NCBI GenBank assembly: GCA_031276365.1
Contig: JAISNG010000123.1
Span: forward strand, 1 to 16,153
Direction: 5' to 3'
Length of the DNA stretch: 16,153 nucleotides
Source of the DNA: Campylobacteraceae bacterium
GTDB taxonomy: Bacteria; Campylobacterota; Campylobacteria; Campylobacterales; Campylobacteraceae
In this document: in pieces, positions 7,227 through 14,247 of the stretch
How the letters are laid out: the number at the start of each line of letters is the position of its first letter
Numbering within the stretch: the stretch's first letter is position 1
The notes under the pieces: generated by a model
Told to the model about the DNA's origin: nothing
Database searches by the model: none
The model's input: only the letters and a program-made list of their open reading frames with translations
Translations under genes and position numbers: made by a program

Positions 7227-7988
7227 TTGGAAGAGATAAATATCAGTAAATCAATCCTGCGTTCAATGGGCAGGGCAAACGCAAAATACTCCCTCATTAC
7301 AGAGGGCGACAAGGTGCTTTTGGGGCTTAGCGGTGGTAAAGATTCGCTCTCTTTGGCTCATGCGCTTAAACATATGCAGCATGTAGCGCCTTTTAAGTTT
7401 GAATTTGAAGCCGCAACCGAAACTTACGGCATGGGCGAGAATTTGAACACTTTGCATAAACACTGCGGACAATACGCCATTAGACACACCATCATAGATA
7501 CAACAATCTTTGAGCTGGCAAAGGATAAAATACGCAAAAACTCCTCATTTTGCAGTTTTTTCTCGCGCATGAGAAGAGGCGCGCTATATACTTACGCGCT
7601 TGAAAACGGCTTTAATAAACTCGCCCTTGCACACCATCTTGACGATGCGGCGGAGAGTTTTTTTATGAATTTTATGAACAACGGCACTTTGCGCTCAATG
7701 CCGCCGATTTACAAAGCCGACAACGGACTTATCGTCATCCGCCCGTTGATACATGTAAGGGAGAGACAGCTGCGTGATAATGCCCGACTAAACAATCTCC
7801 CCACGATAGGCGACGAAGCGTGTCCGGCTATGCGATTTGACGTGAAAATGCCTCATGCAAGATATGAAACAAAAGAACTTTTGGCAAATCTTGAAAAATC
7901 GCACCCTTCCCTTTTCACATCGCTCAAAGGCGCATTTGAAAAGGTGCAGATAAACTCCTTTTGTCAAAAAGAGTTTTTGGAGATTTAA
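7227..7988 (+). CDS. ttcA: TtcA-like PP-loop ATPase (tRNA 2-thiocytidine synthetase family)
   Basis: A 253-residue member of the TtcA branch of PP-loop (N-type ATP pyrophosphatase) enzymes, which thiolate cytidine 32 of tRNA. The PP-loop SGGKDS lies at 35-40, and LALAHHLDDAAESFFMN and RPLIHVRERQLR are strong TtcA features. In E. coli TtcA three cysteines hold a [4Fe-4S] cluster, two of them in a CSLCSR motif. Here the equivalent is CSFFSRMRRG: Cys109 is kept but the second position is Phe112. Cys199, in DEACPAM, likely replaces the third. Chemistry or cluster binding may differ, so the symbol denotes family only. The start is TTG 7227 with GAGAGGA about 10 bases upstream and two bases after mtnN; the first ATG would remove 13 residues. 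Confidence 0.82.
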   Translation: MEEINISKSILRSMGRANAKYSLITEGDKVLLGLSGGKDSLSLAHALKHMQHVAPFKFEFEAATETYGMGENLNTLHKHCGQYAIRHTIIDTTIFELAKDKIRKNSSFCSFFSRMRRGALYTYALENGFNKLALAHHLDDAAESFFMNFMNNGTLRSMPPIYKADNGLIVIRPLIHVRERQLRDNARLNNLPTIGDEACPAMRFDVKMPHARYETKELLANLEKSHPSLFTSLKGAFEKVQINSFCQKEFLEI

Positions 7989-8000
7989 CATTATAAAAAG

Positions 8001-8192
8001 GTGGGCGGGTATGAAGCGGCAATTTGTCGTTTTAATGTTTTGGCAAATTTTGCACTTGCAAATGACACTGATTTGGCACGAACGCATGGCAAAACATACA
8101 GTAAGACAATAATTTGCAAAATGTTGATAATGGCGGCAATATCATATGTTATTGGTGCATGGTTGATGCAAAAATACCGAAAATATTTTTAA
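8001..8192 (+). CDS. Doubtful small ORF, possibly a frameshifted remnant
   Basis: A 63-residue frame opening with GTG 8001, with a plausible C-terminal membrane segment (MLIMAAISYVIGAWLM) and ending 9 bases before the MFS gene. The ribosome binding site fits another frame better: AGGTGG at 7999-8004 is placed for ATG 8011, which opens a 33-codon frame (MKRQFVVLMFW) that stops at about 8110. Either a short protein in one of these frames is made, or both are halves of one broken gene. I do not recognise a family. Confidence 0.3.
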   Translation: MGGYEAAICRFNVLANFALANDTDLARTHGKTYSKTIICKMLIMAAISYVIGAWLMQKYRKYF

Positions 8193-8201
8193 AGAGATAA
8201 G

Positions 8202-9638
8202 ATGCTGAAAAATAATGCCGCAAGTTTTTATGATATGCCGGAAGTGCAGAAAAACCGCTGGAAAATATTTGTAAGTGTTTCGCTTTTTACATTTATGGCT
8301 ACGCTTGACGGCAGTATCGTAAGTATCGCGCTTCCGACAATCACGGAAAGCCTCAATATCCCGATGAATAAATCCATCTGGATAGTCGCCGTTTATATGA
8401 TAACTATCTGCACATTTTTGGTACTTTTCGGTAAAATCGGCGATATAGTTGGCAAAATAAAAATTTTTCGCATAGGCACGCTCATATTTGTCGGCGGTAC
8501 ATTTTTGTCAGGTCTTGCAAACTCTTTGGAGATACTCATCGCCGCGCGCGTCGTGCAGGCTTTAGGCGCTGGTATGACGATGTCCACAAATCTTGGCATC
8601 ATAACAGAGATATTCACGCCGCAAGAACGCGGTAAAGCGCTTGGTTTCATAGGCTCCGTCGTATCTCTGGGCACTATTACGGGTCCAAGTATGGGTGGTG
8701 TTATCGTGCATTATCTCCCATGGTCGTATATTTTTTGGCTAAATATCCCATTCGGACTTTTGACGCTTTTTTTAGGAACAAAATATCTGCCCAAAGATAT
8801 ATCAAAAACAAAAAGCAGAGTTGATTTTACAGGCTTTTTTATCTATGCGGCGGCGATTATACTATTTTTTGGCTCTATGTTTGCGGGGCAGGAGATGGGA
8901 TTTGGCAATATAGCAATACTAATAACGCTTGCCATCTCACTGCTTTTTGTCATATTTTTCATTAAATACGAATACGGCAAAAGTTCACCTTTGATAGAGT
9001 TTGCTATATTTAAAAACAAAACCGTAACTACAGGACTTATATGCGCCTTTATAGTATTCGGCACAAACTTTTTTGTTTTCATATTGATGCCCTTTTACCT
9101 GCAAACCGCCAGAGGCTACACACCAAGTGCGGCGGGATTTATCTTGATGGCTTTTCCTATCGTCATGGTGATAGCAGCGCCCATAGCGGGAAGTCTTGTA
9201 AATAGATTTGGAGCGAATAGGCTGATAATGCTGGGACTTAGCATCATAGCGCTTGTAAATTTACTGCTTATCTTTATAAAGATAGATACAAATATCGTCT
9301 ATTTCATCACGCTTATAGCGCTTATCGGACTTGGGAATGCACTTTTTCAATCCCCCAACAACACAATTATCATGAGTTCAGCTGACAAACGTTATCTTGG
9401 CGTCATCGGCAGCTTGAACGCACTTGCAAGAAATGTTGGGAATATCGTCGGCGTAACATTTGCCACAACGATACTTTTTACCGCGATGAGTTTCAAAGCA
9501 GGCGGACACATCTCTACTTACATTAAAGGCGAAGAGGAGCTGTTTATATTTGGTATGCACGTTACGTTTATCGTATCACTGGTATTTATGCTGATAGCTT
9601 TGGTAATATCGTTTACGCAAAACAACAAAATCAAATAG
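8202..9638 (+). CDS. MFS multidrug efflux transporter, DHA2 (14-helix, EmrB/QacA) family
   Basis: A 478-residue inner-membrane proton antiporter of the drug:H+ antiporter-2 type. After a short cytoplasmic N terminus the first helix carries LDGSIVSIALPTI, the DHA2 version of motif D1. GKIGDIVGKIKIFRIG is motif A in the 2-3 loop, ARVVQALGAGM is motif B, and the fifth helix has LGTITGPSMGGVI, the antiporter motif C. Hydrophobic segments continue to the C terminus, consistent with about 14 helices. The substrate cannot be read from sequence. The ATG at 8202 follows AAAGAGATAAG. It ends the co-oriented run that starts at slyD and converges on the antitoxin gene with a 12-base gap. Confidence 0.92.
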   Translation: MLKNNAASFYDMPEVQKNRWKIFVSVSLFTFMATLDGSIVSIALPTITESLNIPMNKSIWIVAVYMITICTFLVLFGKIGDIVGKIKIFRIGTLIFVGGTFLSGLANSLEILIAARVVQALGAGMTMSTNLGIITEIFTPQERGKALGFIGSVVSLGTITGPSMGGVIVHYLPWSYIFWLNIPFGLLTLFLGTKYLPKDISKTKSRVDFTGFFIYAAAIILFFGSMFAGQEMGFGNIAILITLAISLLFVIFFIKYEYGKSSPLIEFAIFKNKTVTTGLICAFIVFGTNFFVFILMPFYLQTARGYTPSAAGFILMAFPIVMVIAAPIAGSLVNRFGANRLIMLGLSIIALVNLLLIFIKIDTNIVYFITLIALIGLGNALFQSPNNTIIMSSADKRYLGVIGSLNALARNVGNIVGVTFATTILFTAMSFKAGGHISTYIKGEEELFIFGMHVTFIVSLVFMLIALVISFTQNNKIK

Positions 9639-9650
9639 AAGTTTATCTGG

Positions 9651-10376
9651 CTATTTAAGCAGTGAATATTGCGCCGCAAGCATACTATTTGCAAAATTAA
9701 TCTGTTTATATACGGCTTTAAAGCTATCACTATTTTGAAGTGCGCCGTTTAATAAACCTTGCAAAGACAAACTAACAAATATTGCCGATGAACGCGCTTG
9801 ACAATTTATGGATTTTGTTTGATTAAATTCTATATCGGTGAATACGCTGAAATTTAATAAAGCTTCTTGTAATTTCTTGTTTTGCGGCTGACATAATGCC
9901 TTTAGGTATATATAATCATAAAATGCCGACTTAGGTTCAAGTTCCCAAATTTCATCATTAAATTTAAAATATATTAAAGAGCCAGAATTTTTAAGCCGCT
10001 CGTCTCTTTTCGCCGCTGATGGACTGCAATGAAGCAAATCCATAAATGGACCTCCGTTTTCAAAAATTTTAGAGGATTGATATATATTTTCTACTGTGTA
10101 GTAATGCCCATCTCCATTATCATACTGAAGATGAAAAGCGCTTAAATCAATCCCTGTTTGGCTTGGTGATTTTGATGAAATCTCCAAAACTGTTAAGTTC
10201 GGATTTGATTTGATTATGGCTTCATGAAATGCGGCGATTGTTTTGCGCTTTTGCGATATATCAAAACCGCCATAAAAATTGAATTCAAATTTTTTTTCTA
10301 CAAACAATATACCATTTTTATCACTTGGCATAAAACAAACCCTTGTCGCGCGCGCTTGCTTTTTATTTTTTACCAT
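9651..10376 (-). CDS. DarT1-associated NADAR-family antitoxin
   Basis: A 241-residue protein matching the NADAR proteins that accompany DarT1 toxins and remove ADP-ribose from DNA guanosine. Motifs in order: GGFDISQKRKTIAAFHEA (36-53), LEISSKSP (64-71), LSAFHL (78-83), VENIYQSSKIFENGGPF (95-111) with Glu96 and Lys103, AAKRDERLKNSG (121-132), PKSAFYDYIY (148-157) and FTDIEFN-TKSINCQAR (179-195). The VEN-YQ-SK and AKR-ERL blocks correspond to SEHYFQAQKF and A-LGR in E. coli YbiA, the founding NADAR protein. The ATG overlaps the toxin stop by one base (TAATG), so translation is probably coupled. The gene is intact whereas the toxin frame is split. Family relation and context are strong; the biochemical activity is inferred. 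Confidence 0.82.
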   Translation of the reverse strand: MVKNKKQARATRVCFMPSDKNGILFVEKKFEFNFYGGFDISQKRKTIAAFHEAIIKSNPNLTVLEISSKSPSQTGIDLSAFHLQYDNGDGHYYTVENIYQSSKIFENGGPFMDLLHCSPSAAKRDERLKNSGSLIYFKFNDEIWELEPKSAFYDYIYLKALCQPQNKKLQEALLNFSVFTDIEFNQTKSINCQARSSAIFVSLSLQGLLNGALQNSDSFKAVYKQINFANSMLAAQYSLLK

Positions 10377-11205
10377 TACCGCTCCTTAAAGTGTTGAATT
10401 AGCTCATTAATATATTTTGTATCTTGCATTTTTTTATTAATTTTATCTTTTAAATTTTCTTTTCTAATTAAATCTTTCAAGGAAATAGGAATAGTTTCTT
10501 TAATATATTTAGATGGAATAGTTTCTTTGATTACAACTTCCGCTTGAATATCTGTTGTATCGTTTTTTGCATGATTAATAGTTCTTTGTTCTACTCTTGT
10601 ATAAGACGACAAGAAAACATCAAATTTTTCTTTAAACATAAACTTAAATGCCTCAACAGAGCTGTAACTGCCGTCTATTTCATCTATGCGCCTACAGTAG
10701 CGAATTTCGTTACTAGCGCCATTTGTATAATAAAAAAGAGGCAAACTAAAATAATCGTCAAACAGTAACTCATTGGCATCAAATAATAAAAGCGTAAATT
10801 CATAGTTGTAATCTCGCATTTTGCTTGATAACATGTCGATATTTGGTATGGTAACAGACAGACAAATGCCATCGCGATTGTTATCCCAACGTGACTCATC
10901 AGTATAAACAAAAGGGATTTTATTATGCTCCATTTTTTTATTGACATCAGTCCGTATTTATGAATGCTTTTAATATTTTCTATGGGTGTAAAATGGACAA
11001 GCCATTTAATTTCGCGCTTTTCAAGCTCTTGTTTGATTAGTCTATTCCATATTGTACGATACTGTTTGAGTAATGTTGTTTGCTCTACGCTAAAACAATC
11101 AGTTTGTATGTCTAAAGCTACACATACGCTGTCTAAATGCTCATTACAGAAAGACTTTCCAAATCCACGCTCTTGTAAAAGTTCATTAAGCTCTAAAATA
11201 TTCAT
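10376..11205 (-). CDS. DarT1-like DNA ADP-ribosyltransferase toxin (DUF4433), split by a -1 frameshift
   Basis: Two overlapping minus-strand frames make one protein if the ribosome or the sequence shifts by one base at the A7 run (10933-10939). The first part starts at ATG 11205. It has an about 65-residue N-terminal extension and then WLVHFTPIENIKSIHKYGLMS, the HxT NAD-binding motif of DarT (His71, Thr73). Unshifted, it runs into an unrelated hydrophobic tail to 10684. The second part (10933-10376, 185 residues) begins MEHNKIPFVYTDESRWDNNRDG and contains FYYTNGAS and IQAEVVI, the DarT segment with the catalytic glutamate (about residue 223 of a 276-residue fusion). All expected DarT parts are therefore present. 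DarT toxins attach ADP-ribose to DNA bases and block replication. It could be a pseudogene, phase-variable, frameshift-expressed, or a sequencing error. Confidence 0.75.
10933..10939 (-). other. A7 homopolymer at the toxin frame break (candidate slippery site)
   Basis: On the coding strand the text is ATA AAA AAA TGG. Seven A leave the toxin out of frame; eight would restore a continuous 276-codon gene. A -1 slip on A-AAA-AAA would also join the frames, the next codon then being the ATG at 10933-10931. Confidence 0.7.
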
Positions 11206-11294
11206 CAGTTAATGCCTTATCATTTTTTGAATACATTTCAAAAGCACTGTAAGCAGGTAGATTTTTTAAACAGCGAAATTTGGGTTTTACTGCC

Positions 11295-12362
11295 TTACTT
11301 TCCGCAAATCTCTTCTCTTGTCATTCTCGGATATACTATCGTACCATTGGCGTTTTTTAGCGTTGCTATGGAGCATACCATATCCGTATATAAGAGAAAT
11401 TCGCCTTTTGAGTTGTACCAGTATTGGTTAAAAGAGTTGTCTTCAATCAAAAAAAGTCCGTTAGATAAAGATTCTATCGTACCTTCATGTTTTAGTTCGC
11501 TTATTATGCTGCCGTTTTTATCTATGAGGCTCCACAATACGCCTATTTTGACTGCCGCAACATCGTTTAAGTTAAAATTCACTGCGCCGTCAAATGCCGC
11601 TTTTATGACACTGTCGCCTTTAGTGTTGATATAGCCCAATTTGCCGTTACTTTGTACGATGGAAAGCCCGCGCGTAAAATCAGAAGCGTAATCAAACTGC
11701 GGTTTTATTACTATGGAACCGTTGGTATCGATAAAGCCGTATTTACCGTTTTTTCTAATTGCCGCAAGAAATTCTTCGTTGAAGCTGTGTACAAAGTCAA
11801 ATTCGGCTTTTATTATCAATTCACCGTATTTATCAATAAAGCCCCATTTTCCGTTTATCTTAACTCTTGCCAAACCGCTTTCGTCAAACGCATAAGCGTC
11901 CTCAAACTGCGGTTTTATGACCATTTTACCCTTTTCGTCAATAAATCCCCATTTATCCTGCCATCGCACTGGAGCCAAACCATTTTCAGCAAAATTTTTA
12001 GCTTCATTAAATTGAGGCTCTATAGCGATAAAACCGTCGTCATTGAGATATCCCCATTGATTGTGTATCTTAACGGCGGCTAAATAGTTGGAAGAGAAAC
12101 TTTCAGCATCATCAAATTTCGTATCTACAATCCACTTTCCCTTGAAGTTGATAAAAATACCCTTGTATTCACTGCCGACAAGCGCTAAGCCGATGGAAGA
12201 GAATGGATTTGCATAATCAAAAACAGGATCTATAGCTATATCGCCCTTTGAGTTCAAAAAGCCGCATCCGATGAGACAAAAACTGCTCATTTCGTTTGCG
12301 AACATATTCTCTTTTGCGTTGCATGCCAAAAGCAACATTATCACCAAAACTATGCGCTTCAT
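11295..12362 (-). CDS. WG-repeat exported protein, probable lipoprotein
   Basis: A 355-residue protein with an N-terminal signal (MKRIVLVIMLLLACNA). LLAC fits a lipobox, with Cys14 as the possible lipidated residue. The rest is eight or nine repeats of about 35 residues with the core (K)WGFIDEKGKMVIKPQFEDAYAF followed by a hydrophobic 'GLA.V' strand. This is the WG (KWG Leptospira-type) repeat, expected to form a beta-rich surface or periplasmic repeat domain. WG proteins have no single known function. ATG 12362 is preferred to the TTG at 12365 just before it. The gene is 89 bases upstream of the DarT1-like toxin on the same strand, so co-transcription is possible. The final repeats are degenerate. 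Confidence 0.88.
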   Translation of the reverse strand: MKRIVLVIMLLLACNAKENMFANEMSSFCLIGCGFLNSKGDIAIDPVFDYANPFSSIGLALVGSEYKGIFINFKGKWIVDTKFDDAESFSSNYLAAVKIHNQWGYLNDDGFIAIEPQFNEAKNFAENGLAPVRWQDKWGFIDEKGKMVIKPQFEDAYAFDESGLARVKINGKWGFIDKYGELIIKAEFDFVHSFNEEFLAAIRKNGKYGFIDTNGSIVIKPQFDYASDFTRGLSIVQSNGKLGYINTKGDSVIKAAFDGAVNFNLNDVAAVKIGVLWSLIDKNGSIISELKHEGTIESLSNGLFLIEDNSFNQYWYNSKGEFLLYTDMVCSIATLKNANGTIVYPRMTREEICGK

Positions 12363-12397
12363 CAATGTCTGTTCCCACTCTAAAATTTAGTCCGAAT

Positions 12398-12406
12398 ATT
12401 ATATCA
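12398..12406 (-). promoter_or_regulatory. Probable extended -10 promoter for the WG-repeat gene
   Basis: The minus strand reads TGA-TATAAT, a perfect extended -10, about 35 bases upstream of the ATG. It may also drive the toxin-antitoxin genes, since no clear terminator separates them. Confidence 0.5.
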
Positions 12407-12474
12407 AAATCCCCTTTAAAATAAACCCTTTAAGAAATATATTTGAAATTTTACTCTGCGGCTGCTTTAATTTA

Positions 12475-12483
12475 TGATATTAT
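12475..12483 (+). promoter_or_regulatory. Possible extended -10 promoter for the flavin reductase-like gene
   Basis: TGA-TATTAT lies about 27 bases upstream of the preferred ATG (12510). It falls inside the longer ORF that opens at 12474, which supports the downstream start. Confidence 0.4.
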
Positions 12484-12509
12484 TGCAATATCTAAAAAGG
12501 AGTGTTTAC

Positions 12510-13052
12510 ATGCAGCAGACAAAAGCTATAAAAGCCTCGAATTTATGGAAAGAGAAGGATATAATTACAGATTTTGACGGTTCGTTTATCAAAAAGATAA
12601 GTCAAGAGTGGACAGCCATCAGCGCAGGCACAAAAGAGAGTTACAATACCATGACGGCATCATGGGGAGGCATCGGCTATCTTTGGCAAAGAGACGTTGC
12701 GATAGTTTATGTACGTCCTACGCGCTTTACATACGACTTTACGGAAAAATCGGACTATTTCACGCTCACGTTTTTTGACCAAAAACTAAAGGCCAAGGTG
12801 CATAAAATCTTCGGCAACAAATCCGGACGCGATACAAATAAAGCCAAAGAGGCAAACTTAACGCCGATATATTTTGACGAAAATATTATAAGTTTTGAGG
12901 AAGCAAAAGAGGTGATAGTCTGCAAAAAGATATATTTTGACGACTTTAAACCGAATAATTTTCTGGACAAGACAATCAACGACATGTATCCTGCCAAAGA
13001 TTATCACAGAGTTTACATCGGCGAGATAAAGAAGTTTTATAAAAAGCAGTAG
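12510..13052 (+). CDS. Flavin reductase-like, FMN-binding split-barrel protein
   Basis: A 180-residue cytoplasmic protein of the flavin reductase-like family, which binds FMN or FAD in a split beta-barrel. The family signature is visible in TAISAGTKESYNTMTASWGG, followed by VAIVYVRPTRFTYDF and FTLTFFDQKLK. The C-terminal half contains GNKSGRDTNKAKEANLTP and a YHRVYIGEIKKFY ending, as in small flavoredoxin-like proteins. Partner and substrate are unknown. The ATG at 12510 has AAAGGAG eight bases upstream and fits the family N terminus; an in-frame ATG at 12474 would add 12 unlikely residues. It is transcribed divergently from the WG-repeat gene and is a single-gene unit. Confidence 0.87.
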   Translation: MQQTKAIKASNLWKEKDIITDFDGSFIKKISQEWTAISAGTKESYNTMTASWGGIGYLWQRDVAIVYVRPTRFTYDFTEKSDYFTLTFFDQKLKAKVHKIFGNKSGRDTNKAKEANLTPIYFDENIISFEEAKEVIVCKKIYFDDFKPNNFLDKTINDMYPAKDYHRVYIGEIKKFYKKQ

Positions 13053-13204
13053 TGCTTTGCAGTTGATATCTTTTTTTACATGAGGGCGAAGCGTACACAT
13101 CTCATATAAGCCAAAGACTATAATATTTAAAGCCTTTTGTATAAAAATAACGACCTTTTTGCTATTCATGCATAAACGACAAACTTATGAAGAAAAGCCA
13201 AAAT

Positions 13205-13328
13205 CTTCTTTTTTGTCGCTTATGCATCTTTTTCTCATTAATGTATCGTTTCTATTGTTTATGCGAACTCCTCCGTCATTTCCAATGTCTTTTTCTGTTA
13301 TTCATGTACATTTTCCGTCATTCCCGCA
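13205..13328 (+). repeat. Degenerate ~21-bp-period tandem repeat block 1
   Basis: Six imperfect units whose cores (TTGTCGCTTATG, TCTCATTAATG, TTGTTTATGCG, CCGTCATTTCC, CTGTTATTCATG, CCGTCATTCCCGC) begin at about 13214, 13233, 13256, 13274, 13296 and 13316, an average spacing near 20-21. The last unit ends in the GTCATTCCCGC half-palindrome found elsewhere in the region. Confidence 0.6.
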
Positions 13329-13500
13329 ACGAGCAAAGAGTTTTCGTAGAAAACGATATGTGTGAGGCAGGCTGGAATCCAAACTAATTAAAATCATAAA
13401 AGAAAAATAGAAACAGACGATAAAAACATCAATCTCTTTCACAAATACATGTTTTATTTGTAAGTTCTTTTTGGATTCCAGCCTGCGCGGAAGCGACGGA
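13315..13500. repeat. Nested inverted-repeat element, MITE- or BIME-like
   Basis: A perfect 17-bp inverted repeat, GCAGGCTGGAATCCAAA at 13367-13383 and its complement at 13470-13486, encloses about 86 AT-rich bases. Outside it, TCCGTCATTCCCGC near 13315 and GCGGAAGCGACGGA near 13487 form an imperfect outer inverted repeat. No ORF of substance lies between the arms. Confidence 0.6.
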
Positions 13501-13560
13501 TATTGTGCGTTTTTGCTTACAGTATAGCTCATGCGAGTATGAACGATTTTATGTATTGTT

Positions 13561-13700
13561 TCCATCATTCATATACTCCGTTCTGTCGCTTATACGTCCT
13601 GCTCTGTCATTTCAGCGTTGTTTTCTGTCGTCCTTGATTGTTTCTGTTATTCATGTTGCCCTCCCGCGTAATTTTTATTCCTATTTTCGTCATTCCCGCT
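13561..13700 (+). repeat. Degenerate 21-bp-period tandem repeat block 2
   Basis: Seven imperfect units of the type CTGTCATTC plus about 12 variable, T-rich bases. The core G (or its equivalent) falls at 13564, 13585, 13606, 13627, 13646, 13668 and 13689, giving steps of 21, 21, 21, 19, 22 and 21. The block ends in the perfect hairpin at 13688-13715. Confidence 0.65.
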
Positions 13701-13715
13701 TGCGCGGGAATGACG
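13688..13715. repeat. Perfect GTCATTCCCGC hairpin (REP-like palindrome)
   Basis: A 12-bp perfect stem, CGTCATTCCCGC at 13688-13699 and its complement at 13704-13715, with a 4-base loop TTGC. It resembles repetitive extragenic palindromes. Its right arm TGCGCGGGAATGACGGA recurs exactly at 13794-13810. Confidence 0.75.
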
Positions 13716-13780
13716 GAGGTGGGGGGTGAATACTCGCATTCTTTGCTGCAAAAGCAAACAAGTTGCCTCTGCCTCATAAA

Positions 13781-13809
13781 CGTCGTAATCGCCTGCGCGG
13801 GAATGACGG
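13781..13809. repeat. Second, degenerate copy of the REP-like hairpin
   Basis: CGTCGTAATCGCC, three bases, then GCGGGAATGACGG. The right arm is identical to that of the hairpin at 13688, but the left arm has mismatches. A still weaker remnant, TAGGAATGACAAGG, is near 13933. Confidence 0.55.
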
Positions 13810-14010
13810 AAAATATGGAGTTTCTTTTGGTTTTCACCTGCCTTACGATGAAACAATATTGCTCGTGCATAATTAGGGCAAGATAAAAGAAGCATAAAGG
13901 GCATGGTTCACAGTGAAACAATATCGTCCACGTAGGAATGACAAGGAGAAACGCGAATTACAAAGTATTGCTTAATCAATCACATAAGCGAAATGCTTTT
14001 GCGCTGTATC

Positions 14011-14141
14011 GCTCATGGTTGTTTTCAAATTGCACTACCGCGGCTTTCATCTATCCACATAGTTATTTTCAAATACAGGGCAGAGTGAAAACATTAGGGT
14101 CTAACCTTGCCCACCCACCCACATAGTTATTTTCAAATAAC
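14011..14141. repeat. Direct repeat A, three copies
   Basis: CCACATAGTTATTTTCAAATA occurs exactly at 14055-14075 and 14119-14139, 64 bases apart. A weaker copy (CTCATGGTTGTTTTCAAAT) is at 14012-14030. The last copy extends into a short palindrome, GTTATTT-TC-AAATAAC, at 14126-14141. Confidence 0.65.
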
Positions 14142-14157
14142 GCTAATGCAGAGACTC

Positions 14158-14247
14158 GAATACTTATATAAGTTGCTGTATTTGTAGAAATCAAAATACT
14201 AAACGCTAAGTTCTTGGGCTTGAATACTTATATAAGTTACTGTATTT
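14158..14247. repeat. Direct repeat B, two copies, each with a 12-bp palindrome
   Basis: A 26-base sequence starting GAATACTTATATAAGTT at 14158-14183 and 14222-14247, with one mismatch, again offset by 64 bases. Each contains the perfect palindrome ACTTATATAAGT. The second copy ends five bases from the thiC stop codon. Confidence 0.7.

Noticed and set aside
10684..10930. Hydrophobic tail of the unshifted first toxin frame, suggesting a membrane domain
   Set aside because: This stretch encodes the DarT core in the other frame, so the hydrophobic reading is an out-of-frame artefact.
11212..12083. Plus-strand open frames opposite the WG-repeat gene
   Set aside because: Their repetitive look is the antisense image of the WG repeats; no ribosome binding sites or family resemblance.
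13043..13077. Terminator after the flavin reductase-like gene
   Set aside because: AAAGCA-GTAG-TGCTTT is a short 6-bp stem overlapping the stop codon, and the T7 run lies 12 bases away, so it does not form a standard intrinsic terminator.
13159..13921. Several 60-100 codon open frames on both strands in the repeat region
   Set aside because: They read across repeats and hairpins, share their low-complexity content and lack start signals.
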